The notes below the pieces were generated by a model, which made no database searches, was not told where the DNA came from, and saw only the letters and a list, made by a program, of their open reading frames with translations. A stretch of 64,000 nt of DNA from Lacinutrix neustonica (GTDB lineage: Bacteria > Bacteroidota > Bacteroidia > Flavobacteriales > Flavobacteriaceae). The position numbers were made by a program, and so were the translations under genes. The stretch is taken from NCBI RefSeq assembly GCF_026625145.1, contig NZ_CP113088.1:3575501-3639500 (forward strand). The letters are read 5' to 3'. Each line of letters begins with the position of its first letter. The stretch's first letter is position 1. Below are positions 29,385-38,987 of this stretch, piece after piece.

Positions 29385-30064
29385 AATTTAATAAATCAGT
29401 GTCACTTGGGAAACTATTTAACTATTTAGCAAAATAATTTAACATACATAGTAAAACTATATGCAGGAATCAAGCTGTAAATAGATACTTTGGTATTAAA
29501 TAGTAGCTACCTCCTCAATGGGATATAAGGTCGCAACCTGTGCCACGAAGGGCTATATAACATCCTTTTTTTTGTACTGGTAAAGAATGTCTAAATAAAA
29601 GTGTATATGAGCGGTAGATATAAGTCTTTCTAATTGTTTTGTTTGTCTAAAGCAGTTGTTTTTTAGCTTCTATTGAGCCCTGTTTTATAAATGGTCCTTA
29701 CTTTACTTTATAAACGATGAAAAGACCCCTGTAATTTCCGGAGATTTTTAGAGTAACGTTTAGTGGGTTAAAAATTTGCTGGCTTTTAAAAGCATCACAC
29801 TAAATCTCTCTGAAGTGATAAATTAAACCACTTTAAGGCTCTTGAGTTAAAGATGCTGAAACTCTGTAAAAGACTTTTGTTATGGTAAAAATATCGGGTA
29901 TTTAAAAAATATAATACTGTATATCAGACATGTACTAAAATGGTTTAGTAAAGGTGCATTCAAAAAACAACAATAAATTTTGTTATTTAGACGCTTAATT
30001 TTTAGTTAGTTACGAAATATATTTTTATTATTGTAATCGCTAACCTACTTATAAACCAATTACC
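29385..30064. other. 680-base intergenic stretch before the sensor kinase
   Basis: A/T-rich, divergent upstream region of the metalloprotease and sensor kinase genes. I see no gene, strong hairpin or repeat. It must hold both promoters. Confidence 0.4.
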
Positions 30065-32284
30065 TTGAGTAAAAGAACTGTACTGACAATATCGCTAATT
30101 TTTCAGTTTGTTATTTATTTCGCCCAAACGGATTACGAATATTCAAAAACAAAACAATTTGCTGAAATTGAAACCAACGTGAGTCCGGTATCAATTGATT
30201 CTCTTATAAAACATGTTTTGCGAAAGAGTTATTACGCAAAAGATTATGCGACAACGATTGATGAAGGTAATGCCCTTATAAAAAAAGCAGAACAAATACA
30301 ATATTACTCGGGTATTGCAAGCATATCAAGTATTTTAGGAAATGCCTTTCTTGAAATAAATGATACAGTAGCTGCAAAAAAAATATTTATAAAACAACTG
30401 TATCAATCTCGAATCCGAAAAGACTCGTCAAGTTATTTAGGTGCTAGTATTGACTTAGCGAATGTTTATATCTATCAAGAAGATTATGACAGGGCTATTT
30501 CATCATACAAAACAGTTATACCCTATGCTAAAAAATTAAAAGATACCATAAGATTATTTATTTTAAATTATAATATCTCAGAATTGTACTTAGATAAAGA
30601 GTCGGTTGATAAAGCAGAACAACATGTATCAGAAACTGGAATATACGTTCAGACTCTGAAGGCAGAACCCTATAGAGCGGGTTATGAGCAAATTTACGGA
30701 CGCTTTTTATATCTCAAAAACAAACCGGAATTGGCGATCGACCATCTTAAAAAAGCGATTGAGATTTCTGCAAAAATTAACTATACAGACGGATTAATAG
30801 AGGCGTATACTTATTATGCTCTGTCTGAGTATAAATTAGGAAACTATAAGAAGGCTTTTGATCTTCAACAAGACCTAGACCAATACAAGACAGAAAAATA
30901 CGACATAGATAAGATTGAAGCGGTAGAAACGGTAACAGCTAAATTTAATATTGAACAATATAAACAGGAGTTAAAAGCAGGCGAGCTACAAACGCTGTTA
31001 ATTGAACAGGAAGCGGTAAAGAATGAAAAGATATTAATGTGGGTGCTCATTGGGTCCAGTGCGTTAATTTTACTTTTAATGTCTTTGTTAGTGTCTTACT
31101 TTAAAAGAAAGAAACTATTGAATGATTTAAAATCAGAAAATGTTAAATATTTAATAGCTAAAGAGAAAAGTGAAGAATTAGCCAATGCTAAGAGTTTATT
31201 CTTTACAAATATTAGTCATGAATTACGAACGCCGCTTTATGGTATCATAGGATTATCATCAATATTAATGGATGATGAGGACTTATATAAACATAAGGAA
31301 GATGTTAAATCTCTAAAATTTTCAGCCGATTATTTGTTGTCATTAATTAATGATGTGTTACAAATAAGTAAACTCGATGCTAAAAGAGAAAACAGCTTAA
31401 ACAAAGTGACTTTTAATCTAAAGGATCTTGTTTTGGGTATCATGAAATCTTTTGAGTTTTTAAAGGTTCAAAACACGAATACCTTTAAGGTGAATATTTC
31501 AAAAAACACTCCAAATATAATTATTGGTGATGATGTTAAATTATCTCAAATTCTAATCAACTTAATAGGAAATGCTTGTAAGTTCACCGAAAACGGCACC
31601 ATAACTTTAGACATAGACTCCAGTAGTGTTGAAGGTGATTGTGCTCAACTTAATTTTAAAATTATAGACACAGGTATAGGGATTCCAGTAAGCAAGCAAA
31701 AAGTAATATTTGATGAGTTTACACAAGTTTCAAATGATGGGGAATATCATGGAACAGGTTTAGGTTTGTCAATTGTTAAAAAACTTATTGAGTTACACGA
31801 TTCTGAAATCTTTTTAAATAGTGAGGAAGGCAAAGGGACACAGGTGAGTTTTTCGCTTACCTACGATATTTCCGAAGATAATTATAAATCTATTAAAGAG
31901 ATGGTGCTTCAACCTAGAATCTCTATTAATAGCAAGACTATTTTGGTGGTAGACGATAATCGAATAAATAGAATTGTTACCCGAAAAATGCTTGAGAAAT
32001 ATAAGGCAAAACCTTTAGTGGCTGAAAGTGGTGAAAGTGCTATTGAAATAGTAAAGAAAGAAAAAATTGATTTAATTTTAATGGACATCAATATGCCAGG
32101 AATGAATGGTTTGGAAGCTACAGAGGCCATAAGACAGTTTAATTCGACTATTCCTGTGATAGCTTTAACAGCTGTAGAAATTGAAGAAATGCGCGACACG
32201 ATTCAAAATTCTACAATTTGTGATATTATTATAAAACCCTATGATGAATTGGTTTTTGTCGAAACCATTTTAAAACATATTTAA
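30065..32284 (+). CDS. TPR-containing hybrid sensor histidine kinase with receiver domain
   Basis: This 739-residue protein starts with TTG at 30065 and a signal-like N-terminus ending F-A-Q. Periplasmic TPR-like helices span about 40-310 and one membrane helix about 322-345. The HisKA domain has F-F-T-N-I-S-H385-E-L-R-T-P. The ATPase domain has the N box N-L-I-G-N-A-C-K-F, G1 D-T-G-I-G-I-P and G2 G-T-G-L-G-L-S. A C-terminal receiver domain carries phospho-acceptor D674 in L-M-D-I-N-M-P-G. It has no DNA-binding output, so a separate partner must carry the signal on. It stands alone, so the stimulus is not predictable. Confidence 0.93.
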   Translation: MSKRTVLTISLIFQFVIYFAQTDYEYSKTKQFAEIETNVSPVSIDSLIKHVLRKSYYAKDYATTIDEGNALIKKAEQIQYYSGIASISSILGNAFLEINDTVAAKKIFIKQLYQSRIRKDSSSYLGASIDLANVYIYQEDYDRAISSYKTVIPYAKKLKDTIRLFILNYNISELYLDKESVDKAEQHVSETGIYVQTLKAEPYRAGYEQIYGRFLYLKNKPELAIDHLKKAIEISAKINYTDGLIEAYTYYALSEYKLGNYKKAFDLQQDLDQYKTEKYDIDKIEAVETVTAKFNIEQYKQELKAGELQTLLIEQEAVKNEKILMWVLIGSSALILLLMSLLVSYFKRKKLLNDLKSENVKYLIAKEKSEELANAKSLFFTNISHELRTPLYGIIGLSSILMDDEDLYKHKEDVKSLKFSADYLLSLINDVLQISKLDAKRENSLNKVTFNLKDLVLGIMKSFEFLKVQNTNTFKVNISKNTPNIIIGDDVKLSQILINLIGNACKFTENGTITLDIDSSSVEGDCAQLNFKIIDTGIGIPVSKQKVIFDEFTQVSNDGEYHGTGLGLSIVKKLIELHDSEIFLNSEEGKGTQVSFSLTYDISEDNYKSIKEMVLQPRISINSKTILVVDDNRINRIVTRKMLEKYKAKPLVAESGESAIEIVKKEKIDLILMDINMPGMNGLEATEAIRQFNSTIPVIALTAVEIEEMRDTIQNSTICDIIIKPYDELVFVETILKHI

Positions 32285-32983
32285 TTAGTTTAGAATCAGA
32301 TATGAGTTTCTAAGGCTCATGAGTATTTGAAACACTAAATTTTATTGGTGTATATGCATGAAACCCCTGTTTTTAATAAAGCACTTTCCTCATTAATTAT
32401 TCCTTAAATTTAATACATAGTTACCTATAGATTATTGTTTATCTGTTTATATCTGGACGCTGTTTTACACTACTGTTTTATTGCAAATAGCAGGAACTTA
32501 GTGTCGCATGAATTTATAATTAATGCTCATCAAATGTCATTCATTGGAGCGCACATGGTGGTCGCAGTTCACTTTATTTGAAGTCGTTGTATTCATGGAA
32601 TGAATAGAATAAAATAAAAATCAATGGTATGACGCTAAACAATTTATTACTGCTTGGGTATAATTTATATTAAAAGTATTATCTCACTATTCTCTCTTTT
32701 TGTTTGGGGTAACTCGGCGTCATTGACAATTAGAATGCGTATAAGGGTATATAATAAAATTATTAATTCACTATCAGATAAGCGTGTTTTCTGTGGGGTG
32801 ATTTCTGTAATTATATTAGCGCAGGTTGACACTATTTTATTTATATTGCTACCCACAGGGCATGCATTTTAATTTAGAGAACCTATAATTAGGAAAGGAC
32901 GCTAATAATTAAGTCTAGAGCGGACGCGCTTTCTAATCTATCAATTACATTCTGTTAAATTAAAGTCCAACCAAAAATACGGC
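32285..32983. other. Intergenic stretch, no gene supported
   Basis: About 700 A/T-rich bases. Frames of 60-70 codons occur on both strands at 32650-32870, but their composition is not protein-like and starts are poor. Confidence 0.4.
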
Positions 32984-33019
32984 AAAAAAAAAATCAAGCG
33001 TTAAGCTTGATTTTTTTTA
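32984..33019 (-). terminator. Terminator of the 33041-33523 gene
   Basis: AAATCAAGC pairs with GCTTGATTT around GTTAA, with A-rich and T-rich flanks. It lies 22 bases beyond the stop of the minus-strand secreted-protein gene. Confidence 0.8.
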
Positions 33020-33040
33020 CTTTATAGGTTTAAAATATTT

Positions 33041-33523
33041 TTAGAAATTATCGTTAGTTATTACCCACTTATTCATCGAGGCACGATAGGTGAGTTCAAA
33101 CACTTGACCACGTTGTATTATCATGTTTGAATGTTGCTCTATCCTATTGCCAAAAGAAGAATTTAAATTATTTGGTAATAATATAATGTTTCCTTGGTTA
33201 GCATAGATTAGTATCTGCTTACCATCATCGGCAGCTTTTATACCAGTCACAACCATGTTTTCCTGAATTGCAATTGGGCTTATTCTAGTCCTTGGTATAA
33301 ACGTTTTTCCTGAATTAGATTCTCCTGGAAAAATACCGATATCGGCATTATGAATAATTACAGGGTCGGTAAAAGATTCTACACAAACGGGAATGTCGAT
33401 GGTAGTATTAATGCTGATATCATCAAAAGAAGAGCTGTTTTCTAAACGAATATTAGATTCTGCCTGAAAACTAATGCTTAAACTGTACAATACAGCAAGT
33501 GGTAGTGTAATGAAATTGTTCAT
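33041..33523 (-). CDS. Secreted protein of unknown function (160 aa)
   Basis: The signal peptide spans residues 1-21 (M-N-N-F-I-T-L-P-L-A-V-L-Y-S-L-S-I-S-F-Q-A). The mature part is rich in beta-prone residues, N and S, with strings such as I-L-I-Y-A-N-Q-G-N-I-I-L-L-P-N-N and a C-terminal V-F-E-L-T-Y-R-A-S-M-N-K-W-V. This suggests a small beta-sandwich or fibre-like protein. No family recognised. Single gene with its own terminator. Confidence 0.65.
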   Translation of the reverse strand: MNNFITLPLAVLYSLSISFQAESNIRLENSSSFDDISINTTIDIPVCVESFTDPVIIHNADIGIFPGESNSGKTFIPRTRISPIAIQENMVVTGIKAADDGKQILIYANQGNIILLPNNLNSSFGNRIEQHSNMIIQRGQVFELTYRASMNKWVITNDNF

Positions 33524-33674
33524 GAGATTTAGGTTTAAATAGCTCGTTAAAAATACATTAATTTAGGATGATTAACAAAATAAAAGACCTGTTTTGTCAA
33601 AATTTTCTTCAAAAGGCAAATTAAACCGATAAAAAGTAAATTTAATGGTTAAAAAACACAGGTTGAATAGTACT

Positions 33675-33914
33675 TCAAGAATCAAGATAAACGGTGCCTC
33701 TGTGAGGTTTTAAAATGTCTCTAACAGACTTCATTTCGGCTTCCTCTACCACGAGATAAGCAATGGCGTGGTGTTCGTTAATGATCTCAAAGCCAGTGAT
33801 AGCTACTGCAAGATTTTGACTTGCAACAAATTGTTTTAAGTGAATGTCATGATGCTCCGCAATTTTTAGGGCATCCGGCCCGCGAAAATCCCAAATCAGT
33901 TTAATTTTACGCAT
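33675..33914 (-). CDS. Small conserved hypothetical protein (79 aa)
   Basis: This 79-residue protein begins K-L-I-W-D-F-R-G-P-D-A-L-K-I-A-E-H-H-D-I-H-L-K. It has an alpha/beta ferredoxin-like pattern and ends H-R-G-T-V-Y-L-D-S. I recognise the pattern from Bacteroidota hypothetical proteins but know of no function. It overlaps the upstream SRPBCC gene by 8 bases, so the two are co-transcribed and coupled. Confidence 0.75.
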   Translation of the reverse strand: MRKIKLIWDFRGPDALKIAEHHDIHLKQFVASQNLAVAITGFEIINEHHAIAYLVVEEAEMKSVRDILKPHRGTVYLDS

Positions 33915-34362
33915 GCTTTACGGTAATGCCTTTCTCGGCAAAGTTTTTAAAATCGGTTAAATAGGTCATGGACTGTTTTTTAAAGGCACTAGGCATAATT
34001 AAGGTCATCATACGCATCGCAAAGCTTATGGGTATAAATTCATTTTCACTAATCCATTGCGTATGATTTTCCGGCGTTGTTTTAAAATAATTTCGCTGTA
34101 TGTTGTGAAGACCTTTAGTATCATAATTAACGTGAAACACATTTGGAAATTTAGATTTAGTAATAGTTTCGGTTAAAGCAATTTTGCGATTTCCAAATTT
34201 ATAATTCAAAATCATTTGAGCGCCTACTTGTCCTGGATTTCCATGTAAATGTTCAAAACTTTCTAAGCCACGTTGCCAATATTTCATGTTGGTGTGATTA
34301 TCAAATTTTTTAATAAATTCATGTAATGGAATTTCAACTAATATCTCTAAGGTGTATTTCAT
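33907..34362 (-). CDS. SRPBCC (START-like) family protein
   Basis: From the ATG at 34362 (M-K-Y-T-L-E-I-L-V-E-I-P-L) the protein has 151 residues; an in-frame extension to 34488 is possible but less natural. The pattern E-I-P-L-H-E-F-I-K-K-F-D ... W-Q-R-G-L-E-S-F-E-H-L-H-G-N-P-G-Q-V-G-A and the later S-E-N-E-F fits the SRPBCC ligand-binding fold, which has a deep hydrophobic pocket. Ligand unknown. Overlaps the next gene by 8 bases. Confidence 0.78.
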   Translation of the reverse strand: MKYTLEILVEIPLHEFIKKFDNHTNMKYWQRGLESFEHLHGNPGQVGAQMILNYKFGNRKIALTETITKSKFPNVFHVNYDTKGLHNIQRNYFKTTPENHTQWISENEFIPISFAMRMMTLIMPSAFKKQSMTYLTDFKNFAEKGITVKHA

Positions 34363-34657
34363 GAAATAATCGCTTTTTTGCAATATATAAAAAAAGAGAT
34401 ACACTATAAATTTGTTCTTCTTTTTTAATAATTGATCTCCAACAGTTCCAGGGTAATTGAGAATAACCTTTAGCTTTCTCGACTTCAATAAACAATTGTT
34501 TTTTCACTATTTAGGGACCAAATGTATTAAACGTTATGTGGTGTGGTTTCCTTTTCTTTTTTATTAAGTGATAAAGACGGTCCTTTAGGAATTATTTGAG
34601 TAATAAAATGTATTATTTATCGTTTGGCATAACACTTGTATTCTAGACTAATATTGT
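34363..34657. other. Divergent intergenic region
   Basis: About 300 A/T-rich bases between the SRPBCC gene (minus) and the SurA-like operon (plus). It includes upstream DNA of the 34658 promoter and a likely minus-strand promoter that I cannot place. Confidence 0.4.
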
Positions 34658-34665
34658 TATTTTTG
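34658..34665 (+). promoter_or_regulatory. Promoter of the SurA/PpiC operon
   Basis: TATTTTTG (-7) with TTG at 34636-34638 (-33), spacing 19. The leader before ATG 34769 is about 97 bases. Confidence 0.65.
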
Positions 34666-34768
34666 CATCATTGAAAAATAATTCACTATAAACAAGATGT
34701 TAACCATGTAATCACATGAAATACATGATTATTTAAGGTCAGCATGTTGACTAAACAGAGAGATATCT

Positions 34769-36712
34769 ATGAATTTGCAATTGAAAGGATTCCTTTTTAC
34801 ATTATTTTTCGGGCTGTTTTTTATTACGCAAGCCCAGGAAGATCAAGTGTTATTTACCGTTGAGAACGTACCCGTTTATGCCAACGAATTTCTCCGTGTT
34901 TATAATAAGAATTTAGACCTAGTAAAGGACGACTCCCAAAAAGAGATGGATGCTTATCTAAAACTGTTTATAAATTATAAGCTCAAACTAACAGAGGCAA
35001 GGCGAATGAAGTTAGATCAAAAGCAGTCTTATATTAGAGAGCTGGAAAGTTATAAAAAGCAATTGTCTAAAAATTATTTAACAGACAGCAAAGTAACAGA
35101 TACTTTGATTAGGGAAGCTTACGAAAGGTTAAAGCTAGAAGTAAATGCGGACCATATTTTAGTGAGAGTTGATGAAAATGCGATGGCAAAAGATACTTTA
35201 GCGGCTTATAATGAAATCTTGAAATTAAGAAAGCGCGTTTTAGAAGAAGGTTATGAAGCCGTCCAACAAGATGTTCATAACGGTAAAACCCTTTTTGCAG
35301 AAAACCTGGGTTATTTTACTGCATTTAAAATGGTGTATCCATTCGAGAACGCAGCCTATAACACAGAAATAGGTGAAGTTTCAATGCCGTTTAGAACGCG
35401 GTTTGGATACCATGTTGTTAAAGTTATAGACAAGAGAGCCTCGAGAGGTGAAGTTTCTGTAGCCCATATCATGCTAAAAGACAACCCATCTAGCGATGCA
35501 AATGACGAAATAAAAATAAACGAAATTTACCAACGTTTAAAACAAGGAGAGGCTTTTGATGCTTTGGCTAAACAGTTTTCCCAAGATAAAAGTTCATCTG
35601 CCAAGGGGGGAATGCTAAAACCCTTTTCAGGCGGAGAGTTAAGTTCATTGGAATTTGAAGAGATGGCCTTTGGTTTAAATGCAATTGGTGCCATTTCAAA
35701 GCCTTTTAAGACAAATTTTGGATGGCACATTATTAAATTAATAGACAAAAAACCGATGCCGACTTATAAAGATATGAGGGCAGAATTAGAATCCAAAATT
35801 AAAAGAGATTCACGTTCAAAAATTATAAATGATTCTCGAGTAAATGATTTGAAAGCGCGTTACTCCATTGTTGAAAATAGTGAAGGCTTGAATTATTTTA
35901 AGACCATTGTGACTTTAGATTATTTAAATAGGCGATGGAATTTGCCTTCAGGTTTTGAAGCTAAAAAACCCTTAGTAAAAATCCAAGACAAACAATTGTA
36001 TTATGAAGATTTTGGTAATTATTTAATGAAAAGTCAGCGCAATAACAATTCAGCAAATACAGTGGATGCTATAGTTGAGAATGAATATAAGGCGTTTTTA
36101 GATAATGAATTATTGAGATATCAAGAAGATAACTTAATCATAGAGAATAAAGCATTTTCTCAAATTGTTGAGGAGTATAGAGATGGTTTGCTAATATTTG
36201 ATTTAATGGAAAGTGAAATTTGGAATGCCGCCAAAAAAGACAGCCTAGCGTTAGAAGATTTTTTTCACGCTCATGAGACGAATTATTTTTTTAAAGAACG
36301 TGTGAAGGCCATTGTGGCTTCCTCAGCAAAAAAAGGAGCGCTTAAAAAAGTAATCAAACTTTTTGATGAAAATAAAAGTATAGAAGAGATAAAAAATGTA
36401 ATAAACACCAACAATATTATACATGTTAGTTTTACCACAGGTGAAATGGAAGCGTCTCATCAGGCCCTCCCGGATGCTGTAGCGTTTAAGCCAGGGATGT
36501 CTAAAATATATAAGCACAATGACGCTTATGTTGTAGTTAAGGTGGAGGAGGTGCTTCCAAAAACACAAAAAACATTTAAAGAAGCTAAAGGAAAGGTTAT
36601 TAGTGATTATCAGGAATATAAAGAAGCGCATTGGTTAAAAGAATTGGCTTCTAAATATGCTGTTAAAGTAAATCAAGAGGTTTTAGAATCAGTAAAAAGA
36701 AGGCTTAACTAA
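34769..36712 (+). CDS. Periplasmic peptidyl-prolyl isomerase with two parvulin domains
   Basis: This 647-residue protein has a signal peptide (residues 1-22, ...I-T-Q-A-Q). An N-terminal chaperone helix region is followed by two parvulin (PpiC/rotamase) domains at about 125-215 and 230-325. They are recognised from A-D-H-I-L-V-R, V-A-H-I-M-L-K, F-G-Y-H-V-V-K-V-I-D and F-G-W-H-I-I-K-L-I-D. The C-terminal 300 residues resemble a third, degenerate SurA-like part. Such proteins fold outer-membrane barrels in the periplasm. First gene of a three-gene operon; its stop overlaps the next ATG. Confidence 0.9.
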   Translation: MNLQLKGFLFTLFFGLFFITQAQEDQVLFTVENVPVYANEFLRVYNKNLDLVKDDSQKEMDAYLKLFINYKLKLTEARRMKLDQKQSYIRELESYKKQLSKNYLTDSKVTDTLIREAYERLKLEVNADHILVRVDENAMAKDTLAAYNEILKLRKRVLEEGYEAVQQDVHNGKTLFAENLGYFTAFKMVYPFENAAYNTEIGEVSMPFRTRFGYHVVKVIDKRASRGEVSVAHIMLKDNPSSDANDEIKINEIYQRLKQGEAFDALAKQFSQDKSSSAKGGMLKPFSGGELSSLEFEEMAFGLNAIGAISKPFKTNFGWHIIKLIDKKPMPTYKDMRAELESKIKRDSRSKIINDSRVNDLKARYSIVENSEGLNYFKTIVTLDYLNRRWNLPSGFEAKKPLVKIQDKQLYYEDFGNYLMKSQRNNNSANTVDAIVENEYKAFLDNELLRYQEDNLIIENKAFSQIVEEYRDGLLIFDLMESEIWNAAKKDSLALEDFFHAHETNYFFKERVKAIVASSAKKGALKKVIKLFDENKSIEEIKNVINTNNIIHVSFTTGEMEASHQALPDAVAFKPGMSKIYKHNDAYVVVKVEEVLPKTQKTFKEAKGKVISDYQEYKEAHWLKELASKYAVKVNQEVLESVKRRLN

Positions 36713-37566
36713 TGGTGAAGTATTTAAGTTTATATATCCTATTGCTTATTAGTTTTGTTTCATGCGATTATTTTCGTCCGGCTCAAGACGAAGCCGCTGT
36801 TGCAAGAGTCAATGAAACGTATTTGTACGAAGCCGACATCCTGAAAATTCTTCCGGAAAATTATACAAAAGCCGATAGTACTATTTTAGTAAACGATTAT
36901 ATAAATCGCTGGGCTACGCGACAATTGTTAGTTCAAGGTGCCGAGTTAAATTTAGAAGAATCTACGCAGGAAGAATTCGACAGATTAGTCGAGCAATATA
37001 AAAGCGATCTATATAGCAAAACGTACTTGGAGGCTTTGGTGTATAAAAGTTTAGATACTTTGGTCTCACTTGAAGAGGCATCTGCTTATTATGAAGAGAA
37101 TAAGGAAGCCTTTAAATTGAATGAAGAGTTAATTAAATTCAGATATATTAACGTGGATGAAAACCGTCCGGATTTAGAGGATATCACCATGAAATTTAAA
37201 CGTTACTCCGCACAGGACAAGCATGAGTTAGACTCTATAGCTATTCAGTTTAAGTCTTACTCACTTAAAGACTCTGTATGGATACGATTAGGCCAAGCGG
37301 TTAATAAAATTCCTGTAATTACGGCAGAGAACAAAAATGAACTGTTAAAAAAATCTAATTTTATACAACGTAAAGATTCATTAGGACTATATTTGATGCA
37401 AATTAACGAGGTGCTTTTAAGAAACGAAACAGCGCCTTTAGAGTATGTAAAGCCCACAATTGATCAAATCGTGATCAACAAAAGAAAACTGGAGCTCATA
37501 AGACAATTAGAAAAAGACATCACAACAGATGCAATTAAAAATAAACAATTTGAAACTTATAATTAA
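36712..37566 (+). CDS. SurA/PpiC-related lipoprotein without a clear catalytic domain
   Basis: This 284-residue protein has a lipoprotein signal ending F-V-S-C19. Residues about 25-115 resemble the SurA N-terminal chaperone helices (A-R-V-N-E-T-Y-L-Y-E-A-D-I, N-R-W-A-T-R-Q-L-L). The usual parvulin signatures (H-I-L-V, F-G-Y-H) are absent from the rest, so it is likely a holdase or structural partner rather than an isomerase. It begins on the last base of the first gene's stop and overlaps the third gene if that uses ATG 37529. Confidence 0.82.
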   Translation: MVKYLSLYILLLISFVSCDYFRPAQDEAAVARVNETYLYEADILKILPENYTKADSTILVNDYINRWATRQLLVQGAELNLEESTQEEFDRLVEQYKSDLYSKTYLEALVYKSLDTLVSLEEASAYYEENKEAFKLNEELIKFRYINVDENRPDLEDITMKFKRYSAQDKHELDSIAIQFKSYSLKDSVWIRLGQAVNKIPVITAENKNELLKKSNFIQRKDSLGLYLMQINEVLLRNETAPLEYVKPTIDQIVINKRKLELIRQLEKDITTDAIKNKQFETYN

Positions 37567-38974
37567 TTTGAAACACTTAATAGCAGTATGCTTAATACTT
37601 TTTGTAGCTACCGGAATGTTAGCGCAAGAAATTATAGACGAAACACCAAAAGTAGTAGAAAAGGACTCTGTTATGCCATTGGTAAATGTAAAAATTGATG
37701 GTGTGTCTGCAGTCATTGGAGACTACATTATTTTAGAATCTGATATTGAAAAAACATCAAGATTATTAAAATCTCAAGGGATAGATGCTGAAACTTATAC
37801 AAGATGTGAATTATTTGGAAGACTTTTAGAAGATAAATTGTATGCCCATCATGCCATACAAGATAGTATCGTTATTAACGATGCTGAAATTCGCTCGTAT
37901 GTTAATCAACAGGTGGAACAATTTAAACAAGAATTTAATGGTTCGTTAGAAGAAGTCCTCACATTTTATAAAAAAGAGAACGAACAAAGCCTTAAGGATG
38001 AAATGTTCGAAATTAACAAAGCGAACAAATTAGCTGCAGAAATGCAAAAGAAAATAATAGAAGATGTCGAAGTGACTCCTGAAGAAGTGCGTCAGTTTTT
38101 TAATAAAATCACTAAAGAGCAGCGTCCTACTTTTGGTACAGAATTAAAAGTGGCGCAAATTGTTATCGAGCCTGAAGTGGCAGAGGAAGGCATACAGAAA
38201 GTCATTAATCAGCTTAAGGATTTTAAACGCGATGTTCAAGAGAATGGAGCGAATTTTCGTTCTAAAGTGGTATTGTATACAGACGATATGGCTTCAAAAA
38301 AGAATGGAGGCTTATACACGTTAAACAGGAAAAAACCGCAAATGGTTAAGGAGTTTAGAGAAGTTGCTTTTTCTATGCAGGAAGGCGAAATCTCTGAACC
38401 TTTTAAAACTGACTTTGGATATCATATTCTTTATCCGGAAAAAATTAGAGGCCAAGAGTACGATGTAAGACACATTCTCTTAATTCCGGAGGTCTCTCAA
38501 GAAGCAGTAAAGAGCGCTAAAGACCGCATAGAAGCCGTTAAGAAGAATATTGAAGAAGGACATATTACTTTTGCAGAGGCGGCAAGAGAATCCAGTGATG
38601 AATTGGAAACCAAGTTTCAAGGGGGGCAGTTAATAAACCCAGCGACTCAAGACTATAATTTTGAGTTAACCAAAATAGATCCGGAACTATACGGTCATCT
38701 GCAAAATTTAGAGAATAATGAGATTTCTGAAATCATTGTAGACCGTGATAGAACAGGAAATGTCAAATTTAAAATTATGACAGTTACCGACAGGATTGAT
38801 GAGCACGAAGCAAATTATTCAAGAGATTATTTGAAAGTTAAAGAATTGGCTTTAAGTGAAAAACGACTTGATGTTATTGCAAAATGGCAAGAAGAAAAAA
38901 TAATGGATACTTACATTAAAATTAGTGATGTCTACAAAGATTGCGATTTCAATAGTAATTGGTTAAAAAAATAA
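37529..38974 (+). CDS. SurA-like periplasmic peptidyl-prolyl isomerase
   Basis: This protein of 481 residues (or 468 if TTG 37568 is used, giving a cleaner signal peptide H-L-I-A-V-C-L-I-L-F-V-A-T-G-M-L-A-Q) has a SurA N-terminal domain: V-S-A-V-I-G-D-Y-I-I-L-E-S-D-I near residues 55-70. Two parvulin-type domains follow, marked by L-K-V-A-Q-I-V-I-E and F-G-Y-H-I-L-Y and then V-R-H-I-L-L-I-P. It should escort outer-membrane proteins. Third gene of the operon; MoxR follows after 13 bases and may be in the same transcript. Confidence 0.9.
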   Translation: MQLKINNLKLIINLKHLIAVCLILFVATGMLAQEIIDETPKVVEKDSVMPLVNVKIDGVSAVIGDYIILESDIEKTSRLLKSQGIDAETYTRCELFGRLLEDKLYAHHAIQDSIVINDAEIRSYVNQQVEQFKQEFNGSLEEVLTFYKKENEQSLKDEMFEINKANKLAAEMQKKIIEDVEVTPEEVRQFFNKITKEQRPTFGTELKVAQIVIEPEVAEEGIQKVINQLKDFKRDVQENGANFRSKVVLYTDDMASKKNGGLYTLNRKKPQMVKEFREVAFSMQEGEISEPFKTDFGYHILYPEKIRGQEYDVRHILLIPEVSQEAVKSAKDRIEAVKKNIEEGHITFAEAARESSDELETKFQGGQLINPATQDYNFELTKIDPELYGHLQNLENNEISEIIVDRDRTGNVKFKIMTVTDRIDEHEANYSRDYLKVKELALSEKRLDVIAKWQEEKIMDTYIKISDVYKDCDFNSNWLKK

Positions 38975-38987
38975 TATAGTTTAAAGC

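Noticed and set aside
32654..32872. Small plus-strand gene
   Set aside because: TTG start, composition not protein-like, and an equally long frame lies on the other strand.
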